Positions 1-4,874 of a stretch of DNA of 6,726 nt are shown one piece after another. Positions within the stretch are counted from its first letter, which is position 1. Each line of letters opens with the position of its first letter. The notes beneath the pieces are model-generated. The model was given only the letters and a program-made list of their open reading frames with translations, ran no database searches and was not told the DNA's origin. The translations under genes and the position numbers were made by a program. This DNA is from Methylorubrum extorquens (lineage in GTDB: Bacteria; Pseudomonadota; Alphaproteobacteria; Rhizobiales; Beijerinckiaceae): positions 1 to 6,726 of the forward strand of contig JAEUAC010000294.1 in the NCBI GenBank assembly GCA_019695455.1, given 5' to 3'.

Positions 1-68
1 CCTTCGGCCGCCATGGCGGCCTGCACGGCGGCCCGGGCCGCCGTGCAGGCCGCCATGGCGGCCGAAGG
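1..68. repeat. Perfect 68-bp palindrome with nested 16-bp palindromes
   Basis: Every base i pairs with base 69-i: the arms are 34 bp, there is no spacer and no mismatch, and the centre is the CCCGGG at 32-37. Nested inside are two copies of the self-complementary GGCCGCCATGGCGGCC (6-21 and 48-63) flanking a 26-bp central palindrome (22-47). The sequence could fold as one long hairpin or cruciform, or as three smaller hairpins. It lies in the last codons of the partial plus-strand gene. Its left end coincides with the window edge, so the palindrome may continue outside. Confidence 0.95.
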
Positions 69-87
69 GCTGCGGCAGGCCGCGTAG
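1..87 (+). CDS. 3' end of an alanine-rich protein, partial (5' end outside window)
   Basis: An open frame enters from the left edge and stops at TAG (85-87). It encodes the last 28 residues of a protein, about half of them alanine, ending GLRQAA. Third codon positions are almost all G or C, and the stop falls just before a hairpin that separates this frame from the convergent depolymerase gene. Both points favour a real gene tail, although at this GC content other frames are open here too. The first 68 bases form a perfect palindrome, so the encoded stretch is itself pseudo-symmetric, with two Ala-Ala-Met-Ala-Ala blocks around a central Arg. No family can be assigned from so short a tail. Ala-rich helical C-termini occur in phasins, which would suit a neighbour acting on PHB granules, but that is only a guess. 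Confidence 0.45.
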   Translation, partial: PSAAMAACTAARAAVQAAMAAEGLRQAA

Positions 88-96
88 CCTCCCGGA

Positions 97-124
97 CGGC
101 CGGCCGGCACGTGCCGGACGGCCG
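97..124. terminator. Probable bidirectional terminator hairpin between convergent genes
   Basis: A GC-rich inverted repeat is centred at 110/111, with 14-bp arms and one mismatch (103/118). It lies between the TAG at 85-87 and the depolymerase stop at 128-130. There is no T-tract on either strand, so intrinsic termination is plausible from position rather than proven. The arms also carry a direct repeat, CCGGACGGCCGG at 92-103 and 114-125. Confidence 0.5.
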
Positions 125-127
125 GTC

Positions 128-1342
128 TCAGTCGTTCGCCAGGATGAAGTTCTTCACGATCGGGTAGACCTGCCCCTGCCATTTCCGGCCCGAGAAGACG
201 CCGTAATGGCCGACGCCGGCCTGGAGGTGGTGGCGCTTCATGTAGGGGCGGAGCCCCGTGAGGAGATCGTGCGCGGCGACCGTCTGGCCGACGGCGCAGA
301 TGTCGTCGCGCTCGCCCTCGACGGTCAGGAGCGCGGTGCGGCGGATGCCGCCCATGTCGAGCGGGCGGCCGCGATAGGTCAGCCGATTGCGGCCGAGGTC
401 GTTGTCCTGGAACACGCTCCTGACGGTCTCGAGGTAGAACTCGGCCGCGAGATCGAGGACGGCGAAGTACTCGTCGTAGAAGGCCGCGATCGCGTCCGCC
501 TTGTCGCGCTCGCCGGCCGCCAGGTGCCAGAACAGGTCGACATGCCCCTTGAGGTGCCGGTCCGCGTTCATGCTCACGAAGGCGGAGAGCTGGACGAAGC
601 CCGGATAGACCCGTCGCCCCGCGCCCGCGTAGCGCCGGGGCACGGTCGCGATCAGGTTGTCCTCGAACCAGCGCATCGGCTTCGACATCGCGAGCTCGTT
701 GACCTTGGTCGGGTTCACGCTCGTGTCCACGGGGCCGGCCATCAGCGTCATGGAGGCGGGCGTGGCCGCGTGCTCCGTCGCGGCCATGAGGGCCGCGGCC
801 GCGAGCGTCTGCACGGCGGGCTGGCAGACGGCCACGACATGCGCGCCCGGACCGATCACCTCCAGGAAGCGCACCACGTGGTCGACGTAGTCGTCGAAGC
901 CGAACGGCCCCTCCGCGAGCGGCACGTCGCGCGCGTTCGTCCAGTCCGTGATGTAGACGTCGTGGTCGGCCAGCAGCGTGGCCACGGTGTTGCGCAGCAG
1001 CGTCGCGAAATGGCCCGACAGCGGGGCCACGACGAGGACCCGCGGCTGGCGCGTGTCGACGTCCTTGGCGAAATGCGTGAGCGTGCCGAACGGCATGACG
1101 TGCGCGACCCGCTCCGCGACGGGCACGTCCCGGTTGCCGACCCGCACGGTGCCGATGCCGTAGGCCGGGCGCGCATGCGTGAGCCCGGTCCGCGCCATCA
1201 TGGCGCCGGCCGCCGCCCACAGGGCGACCGGTCCGCCGAACCCGGCCGCGCTCCAGGGCGCCGCGGCCTGGCCGAGGAGCCGGCCCCAGGCCCGGACGCC
1301 CTCGGCCATGTCGGACCCGATGTCGTAGGCGTCGTAGAGCAT
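128..1342 (-). CDS. phaZ: Intracellular polyhydroxyalkanoate (PHB) depolymerase, PhaZ type
   Basis: A 404-residue alpha/beta hydrolase that should hydrolyse the amorphous poly(3-hydroxybutyrate) of intracellular storage granules. It matches the intracellular, Cys-nucleophile depolymerase family (Ralstonia PhaZ1 type). Cys173 sits in a lipase-box-like AVCQPA, the likely catalytic Asp346 lies in EGERDD, and the likely catalytic His379 lies in GVGHYGVFSG. The 33-residue Asp-to-His spacing and similar Cys-to-Asp spacing agree with my recollection of the Ralstonia triad. No signal peptide is visible, as expected for a cytoplasmic enzyme. Length is normal for the family. The ATG at 1340-1342 is chosen because the family-like N-terminus MLYDAYDIG begins there and a GAGGGG ribosome site (1347-1352) lies just upstream. 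The frame stays open far upstream, but that part overlaps the divergent GST gene and looks spurious. It is transcribed away from the GST and converges on the partial gene at the left edge. Confidence 0.93.
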   Translation of the reverse strand: MLYDAYDIGSDMAEGVRAWGRLLGQAAAPWSAAGFGGPVALWAAAGAMMARTGLTHARPAYGIGTVRVGNRDVPVAERVAHVMPFGTLTHFAKDVDTRQPRVLVVAPLSGHFATLLRNTVATLLADHDVYITDWTNARDVPLAEGPFGFDDYVDHVVRFLEVIGPGAHVVAVCQPAVQTLAAAALMAATEHAATPASMTLMAGPVDTSVNPTKVNELAMSKPMRWFEDNLIATVPRRYAGAGRRVYPGFVQLSAFVSMNADRHLKGHVDLFWHLAAGERDKADAIAAFYDEYFAVLDLAAEFYLETVRSVFQDNDLGRNRLTYRGRPLDMGGIRRTALLTVEGERDDICAVGQTVAAHDLLTGLRPYMKRHHLQAGVGHYGVFSGRKWQGQVYPIVKNFILAND

Positions 1343-1456
1343 GCGGCCCCTCGGGCGCTGGGTGATCGAGACCGTGTCGCCCGAAAAGCTAGTGCAAAGT
1401 CTTGCCCGCTGCGAGATATTCCTGCGCGCGGTAAACGCGATGCGAGGAGCGGCGGC
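1343..1456. promoter_or_regulatory. Divergent promoter region between phaZ and the GST gene
   Basis: This 114-bp gap between two divergent start codons contains the most A/T-rich stretch of its neighbourhood (about 1381-1436), so promoters for both genes should lie here. Ribosome sites are visible at both ends: GAGGGG for phaZ (minus, 1347-1352) and GAGGAG for the GST (plus, 1444-1449). I see no convincing sigma-70 -35/-10 pair on the plus strand. A sigma-54-like element for phaZ is listed separately. Confidence 0.55.
1393..1408 (-). promoter_or_regulatory. Possible sigma-54-like -24/-12 element upstream of phaZ
   Basis: On the minus strand the segment reads CGGGCAAGACTTTGCA. It has the GG-N10-GC spacing and a perfect TTGCA -12 box of RpoN promoters, but the -24 box (GGGCAA instead of GGCAC) is poor. 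Transcription would start near 1381, about 40 bases before the phaZ ATG. The match is weak and could be chance. Confidence 0.2.
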
Positions 1457-2113
1457 ATGGCCGAGGCGACGTTGTCCATCTCGAGCCGGAACTATTCCTC
1501 CTGGTCTCTGCGCGGCTGGCTGCTCTGCCGCATGGCCGGGCTCGACTTCGAGACCGAGATCCTGACCGGCCAGGACCCGTCGGCCCGCGCCGAGCTCCTC
1601 CACCTGACGCCCTCCTTCCTGGTGCCGCGGCTGCATCACGGCGACATCCGCGTCTGGGACACGCTCGCGATCGCCGGCTACCTGCACGAGATCCGGCCCG
1701 ACGCCGGGCTCCTGCCCGCCGATCCGGCCGCCCGCGCCCGCTGCCGGTCCGTCTCGGGCGAGATGCACCAGGGCTTCGCGAACCTCCGGGCGGCCCTGCC
1801 GATGAACCTGAAGGGACGCCATCCCGGCTTCAAGCTGTGGGGCGGCGCCGTCACGGACATCGAGCGCGTCACGGCCATCTGGCAGGACTGCCTCGCCCGG
1901 TCCGGCGGCCCCTGGCTGTTCGGCGACGGCCCGACCATGGCGGACGCCATGTACGCGCCCGTCTGCACCCGCTTCCTCACCTACGACGTGGCCCTGCCCG
2001 AACCCTGCGCCGCCTACCGCGACCACGTCCTCGCCTGGCCCCTCCTCGCCGAATGGACGGAGGCGGCGGCGGCCGAGCCGGACGACATCGAAGAGCTCGA
2101 CATGGAGTTCTGA
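1457..2113 (+). CDS. Glutathione S-transferase family protein
   Basis: A 218-residue two-domain cytosolic GST. The N-terminal thioredoxin-like domain (about 4-80) carries the SSRNYSSWSLRGWL signature (9-22), typical of the bacterial subgroup with a Ser-rich active-site loop. It also has the Val-Pro (56-57) corresponding to the cis-proline that contacts the glutathione backbone, and WDTLAI (67-72), whose Asp-Thr takes the place of the usual Glu/Asp-Ser pair binding the gamma-glutamyl group. The helical C-terminal domain (about 90-210) contains RSVSGEMHQGF and RAALPMN, also characteristic of this subgroup. Likely roles are glutathione conjugation or thiol-dependent detoxification or isomerisation, and the substrate cannot be read from sequence. 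The ATG is supported by GAGGAG at 1444-1449, seven bases upstream. The same frame is open far upstream but there is antisense to phaZ. It is divergent from phaZ and convergent with the LysE-family gene, with no sign of an operon. Confidence 0.9.
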   Translation: MAEATLSISSRNYSSWSLRGWLLCRMAGLDFETEILTGQDPSARAELLHLTPSFLVPRLHHGDIRVWDTLAIAGYLHEIRPDAGLLPADPAARARCRSVSGEMHQGFANLRAALPMNLKGRHPGFKLWGGAVTDIERVTAIWQDCLARSGGPWLFGDGPTMADAMYAPVCTRFLTYDVALPEPCAAYRDHVLAWPLLAEWTEAAAAEPDDIEELDMEF

Positions 2114-2131
2114 GGGCGGTCCGGCGCCCTC
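2112..2131. terminator. Hairpin between the convergent GST and LysE-family genes
   Basis: GAGGGCG (2112-2118) and CGCCCTC (2125-2131) form a 7-bp GC stem with a 6-base loop. It starts inside the GST stop codon and ends a few bases before the exporter stop. A run of C rather than T follows on the plus strand. Position between two convergent stops only 21 bp apart suggests a shared terminator. Confidence 0.45.
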
Positions 2132-2134
2132 CCC

Positions 2135-2773
2135 TCAGCGTCGCTCGTCGAGGACGAGTCGGAGGGCCAGGCCGGCGAAGACGGCGCCCAGCAGGTATTC
2201 GGAGGCGCGGCGGAAGCGGCCATGGGCGGCCCAGCGCGTGCCGATGGAACTCGCCGCCAGGATCACGGCGCCGTTCACGACGAGGCCGACGAGGTTGAGG
2301 ACGGTCGCCAGCACCAGGATCTGCAGGGCGACCGAGCCCGCCTCGGGCCGCACGAATTGCGGGAAGAGGGCGAGCACGAACAGCACCATCTTCGGGTTGG
2401 CGAGGTTGGTCCAGAGGCCCTGCCGCGCCATGCGCCATCCCGACCGGACGCGCGGAGCCGCAGCGCCTGCGGCCGCCTCCTTCGCTCGACCGGGCCGGAT
2501 CGTCTGCCAAGCCAGGTACAGGAGGTAGGCGGCCCCGACGTAGCGGACCGCATCGTAGGCGAGCGGCAGCGCCAGGAAGAGCTGGGACAGCCCGAACGCG
2601 GCCGCGAGCGCGTGGCCGTAGGTGCCGGCCTGGATGCCGGCGAGCGTCGCGAACCCGGCGAGGCGTCCCTGGCTGACGCTCCGCGACGCGATGAGCAGCA
2701 TGTCGGGCCCGGGCGTCGCCGTCAGCGCGAGGCAGGCCAGCCCGAACAGGAGGAGGGTGGAGAGGTCGAGCAT
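2135..2773 (-). CDS. LysE/RhtB-family amino acid exporter
   Basis: A 212-residue inner-membrane protein of the LysE/RhtB superfamily, whose members export amino acids such as lysine, threonine, homoserine lactone or leucine by proton-coupled efflux. The family signature TPGPD is at 20-24, at the end of the first hydrophobic helix. Further membrane segments are visible at about 38-68, 72-92, 127-140, 147-175 and 190-208, with the conserved NLANPK (123-128) after the central, positively charged loop (93-118). Length is normal (about 200-215). The start at 2771-2773 places TPGPD at the usual distance from the N-terminus, although the ribosome site is weak. It lies 65 bp downstream of the cyclase gene on the same strand, so co-transcription is possible but unproven. 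The substrate cannot be predicted from sequence alone. Confidence 0.9.
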   Translation of the reverse strand: MLDLSTLLLFGLACLALTATPGPDMLLIASRSVSQGRLAGFATLAGIQAGTYGHALAAAFGLSQLFLALPLAYDAVRYVGAAYLLYLAWQTIRPGRAKEAAAGAAAPRVRSGWRMARQGLWTNLANPKMVLFVLALFPQFVRPEAGSVALQILVLATVLNLVGLVVNGAVILAASSIGTRWAAHGRFRRASEYLLGAVFAGLALRLVLDERR

Positions 2774-2838
2774 GGGTCACCCGCGCGCGGTCCGCCATCC
2801 TGGCCCGATCGCCGGCCCGTCGCAACCCGCGATTGCGC

Positions 2839-4398
2839 CTAGTCGGTCGCGTCCTCCACCACGTAGGTGTGCATCACGCCCTTGCCCTTGATGGCGAGGG
2901 GCGCGAGCGCGCGGCAGCGGAACTGGTCGGCGACCGCGTCGCGGACGGCCTCGGAGACGTGGATGCCCCCCGGATCGGCGGTCGCCTCGAGCCGGCTCGC
3001 CGTGTTCACGGTGTCGCCCCACACGTCGTAGAAGAACTTGCGCCGCCCGATGATGCCGGCGACGGCGGGGCCGCGATCGATGCCGATGCGGACGCGCAGC
3101 GCGTGGGCGCCGGCGGCCGCGACGGCCGGCATGCCGCGGGCCATGCGGACGACGCGCAGCGTGTGGTCGGCCAGCGGCTCGGACATGCCGCCGACGACCA
3201 TGTAGGCGTCGCCGACCGTCTTGATCTTCTCGAGGCCGTTCTCCTCGGCCAGCCGGTCGAACCCCGAGAAGATGCCTTCCAGGAGGTCGATCGTGCCGGC
3301 CGCGTCGAGCCGCGCGGACAGGGCCGTGAAGCCGACGAGGTCGCAGAACAGCACGGTGACGTCGTCGAAATGATCCGCGATCGCCGCCTCGCCGCCCCGC
3401 AGCCGCTCCACGACGGAGGCGGGCAGGATGTTGCGCAGGAGCTGGTCCGACCGGTCCTGCGCCGCCTGCAGCCGGCGCAGCGCGTCGCCCTCCCGGTCGC
3501 GCAGGAACTTGCGCTCCAGCGAGGCCGTGATGCGGGCCCGCAGCAGCGTGTCGTTCAGCGGCTTGGACAGGAAGTCGTCGGCCCCGGCCTCGATGCAGCG
3601 CACCGCCGTCTCGACCTCGTCCAGCGCCGAGACGACGATCACGGGCAGCGCCGCCGTCGCCGGGTTCGCCCGCAGCCGCGCCAGGACCTCCAGCCCGTTC
3701 AGCCCCGGCATCATCAGGTCGAGCAGCATCAGGTCGAAGGGCTGGCGCGCGGCCCGTTCCAGCGCCGCGACGCCGCTCTCGCAGGTGGTCACGGCGTGGC
3801 CCTCGCGCGTCAGGCGCCGGGCGGCGAGGTCGCGGATCGCGGCGTTGTCGTCGACCACGAGGATGCGGCCGATCGCGGCGCGCTGCGGCACCGGCTCGTG
3901 GCGCGACAGGGCCTCGGCCACGGCGACCGCGTTGCGCAGGATGTCGGGCACGCGCCCGCCCGGTTCCTCGCCCGCCCCCACCTCGCCCGTGAAGGCGACG
4001 AGGCGGTCCACCTCCTTCAGGAGCCGGCCCGTCGAGTCGAGCACGTCGGCGAGCGGCGCGAAGAGGCCCGCGTCGCCGCGCTCCCGCGCCTCCTCGGCCA
4101 CGAGTTCGCCGTAGCCGAGGATGGCCGTGATGGGCGTCCGGAGATCGTGGCGGATCGTGGCCGGCGCGGCATCGGCGTCGCCGTCGAGCAGAGCGCCGAC
4201 GAGGGCGAGCAGCCGGTCGGCCGCGGCCCGCATGCGGTCGATGTCGGGCCCGTAATCGGAAAGGCCGGCCCGGGACGCGTCCTCGCCCAGGATGTCCAGG
4301 AGGCCGCGCAGCGCCTCCACGGGCGCCTGGAACTCCTCGCGCACGAAGGCCGCCAGCGTCCGCGACAGCCCGTCGGGCGCGTCCGGGCGATCGGTCAC
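2839..4398 (-). CDS. Receiver-regulated class III adenylate/guanylate cyclase with tandem DHp-like modules
   Basis: A 519-residue cytoplasmic signalling protein without membrane segments, predicted to make cAMP. Residues 13-72 resemble a degenerate histidine-kinase DHp helical pair in which Glu21 replaces the phospho-accepting His. Residues 80-140 form a second DHp with an intact H-box (IRHDLRTPITAILGYGEL, His84). No HATPase_c domain follows. A receiver spans about 177-297, with Asp183/Asp184, phospho-acceptor Asp227 in LLDLMMPG, Ser257 and Lys279. A cyclase-transducer-like helix (LLRNILPASVVERL, 320-333) leads into the cyclase domain (345-515). The latter has metal ligands Asp353 (FCDLVGFT) and Asp397 (VGDAYM), purine-selecting Lys393 and Asp458, and transition-state Asn465 and Arg469, the full set for an active, ATP-preferring enzyme. 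Translation starts at GTG (4396-4398) with no clear Shine-Dalgarno, and the stop is TAG. It is divergent from a response regulator gene, which may share its phosphorelay. Confidence 0.92.
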   Translation of the reverse strand: MTDRPDAPDGLSRTLAAFVREEFQAPVEALRGLLDILGEDASRAGLSDYGPDIDRMRAAADRLLALVGALLDGDADAAPATIRHDLRTPITAILGYGELVAEEARERGDAGLFAPLADVLDSTGRLLKEVDRLVAFTGEVGAGEEPGGRVPDILRNAVAVAEALSRHEPVPQRAAIGRILVVDDNAAIRDLAARRLTREGHAVTTCESGVAALERAARQPFDLMLLDLMMPGLNGLEVLARLRANPATAALPVIVVSALDEVETAVRCIEAGADDFLSKPLNDTLLRARITASLERKFLRDREGDALRRLQAAQDRSDQLLRNILPASVVERLRGGEAAIADHFDDVTVLFCDLVGFTALSARLDAAGTIDLLEGIFSGFDRLAEENGLEKIKTVGDAYMVVGGMSEPLADHTLRVVRMARGMPAVAAAGAHALRVRIGIDRGPAVAGIIGRRKFFYDVWGDTVNTASRLEATADPGGIHVSEAVRDAVADQFRCRALAPLAIKGKGVMHTYVVEDATD

Positions 4399-4487
4399 GG
4401 TCGTGAGCCCGCGATGGAGCGCAAGCGTCGCACGTGCGTTAGTGACGGTCGCGCGGTCCCCCGGACGCGTGGCCGGAGACAGAACAC
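4399..4487. promoter_or_regulatory. Divergent promoter region between the cyclase and response regulator genes
   Basis: An 89-bp gap between the divergent GTG (cyclase) and ATG (response regulator) starts must hold control elements for both genes. GGAG at 4475-4478 is the response regulator ribosome site, nine bases from its ATG. A 10-bp palindrome CGCACGTGCG (4429-4438) lies near the middle and is a candidate operator. No convincing -35/-10 pair is evident on either strand. Confidence 0.5.
4429..4438. promoter_or_regulatory. Palindromic CGCACGTGCG, possible operator
   Basis: A perfect 10-bp palindrome with a CACGTG core lies about midway between two divergent start codons, where a dimeric regulator could control both genes. 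Short GC-rich palindromes are common in such DNA, so this is only a candidate. Confidence 0.2.
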
Positions 4488-4865
4488 ATGACGCGCGTCC
4501 TGCTGGTCGAGGACCACGAGGAGATCTGGGACTTCCTGTCCCGCCGGCTGAAGCGTCGCGGCTACGACGTCATCCTGGCGACCGACGGGCAGCAGGCGGT
4601 CGACAAGGCGCGGGCCGAGCGGCCGGACGTGATCCTCCTCGACATGAACCTGCCGATCCTCGACGGCTGGACGGCCGCCGGGCTGATCAAGTCCTCGCCC
4701 GAATCCGCCCGCGTGCCGATCATCGCGCTCACGGCGCACGCCATGTCGGGCGACAAGGAGAAGGCGCTCGCGGCCGGCTGCGACGACTACCACGCGAAGC
4801 CGGTCGATTTCGCCCGCCTGCTGACGCAGATCGAGGCGCTCGCCCCGTCCAGCGCGACGGCCTGA
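4488..4865 (+). CDS. Single-domain response regulator (CheY/DivK-like receiver)
   Basis: A 125-residue protein made only of a receiver domain, with no output domain. It should act by protein-protein contact or as a phosphate shuttle, like DivK or CheY. All key residues are present: the acidic pair Glu8/Asp9 (LLVEDH), phospho-acceptor Asp52 (LLDMNLPILDGW), Thr82 (ALTAHAM) and Lys104 (HAKPVD). The LTAHAM motif and MNLPILDGW are typical of receivers that partner hybrid kinases. The ATG is supported by GGAG at 4475-4478. It is divergent from the receiver-cyclase gene, 89 bp away, which suggests the two proteins belong to one pathway. A likely idea is that it exchanges phosphate with the DHp histidine of the cyclase protein or shares its kinase. 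No kinase gene is present in the window. The gene ends 4 bp from the convergent AI-2E-family stop. Confidence 0.93.
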   Translation: MTRVLLVEDHEEIWDFLSRRLKRRGYDVILATDGQQAVDKARAERPDVILLDMNLPILDGWTAAGLIKSSPESARVPIIALTAHAMSGDKEKALAAGCDDYHAKPVDFARLLTQIEALAPSSATA

Positions 4866-4874
4866 TCCGTCAGG
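4861..4874. other. Short inverted repeat containing both convergent stop codons
   Basis: CCTGA (4861-4865) and TCAGG (4870-4874) form a 5-bp stem with a 4-base loop. It spans the TGA of the response regulator and the TGA of the convergent AI-2E-family gene. The stem is short and has no T-tract. It is the only structure I see in the 4-bp gap, so any terminator must lie inside the coding regions. Confidence 0.3.

Noticed and set aside
1..68. Palindrome as a hairpin telomere of a linear replicon or a replication origin
   Set aside because: Nothing else supports a replicon end, and an open coding frame with normal codon use runs through it. Gene-internal palindrome or assembly artefact is simpler.
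1393..1425. EcfG-type general stress promoter (GGAAT on the minus strand upstream of phaZ)
   Set aside because: A GGAAT is present, but no CGTT-like -10 element occurs at the required 16-17 base spacing.
206..1456. Long upstream extension of the GST frame on the plus strand
   Set aside because: The extension is antisense to phaZ and has no family resemblance. The GST family N-terminus and a good ribosome site fix the start at 1457.
1343..2026. Upstream extension of the phaZ frame over the GST gene
   Set aside because: The extra residues are low-complexity and antisense to a well-supported GST. The family N-terminus begins at the ATG at 1340-1342.
1977..2825. A 282-codon minus-strand frame overlapping the LysE-family gene
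   Set aside because: The product is Arg/Pro-rich with no family features, while the LysE-family frame there has TPGPD and multiple membrane helices.
2821..2837. CGCAA/TTGCG inverted repeat as a terminator between the cyclase and LysE-family genes
   Set aside because: The stem has only 5 bp with a 7-base loop and no T-tract. Such repeats are common by chance at this GC content, and it does not decide whether the two genes are co-transcribed.
2833..4491. A 552-codon open frame on the plus strand antisense to the cyclase gene
   Set aside because: Its product is a low-complexity Arg/His/Gly/Asp-rich sequence without any domain. Such antisense frames arise because high third-position GC in the real gene removes stop codons. 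The minus-strand frame has three recognisable domains with all key residues.
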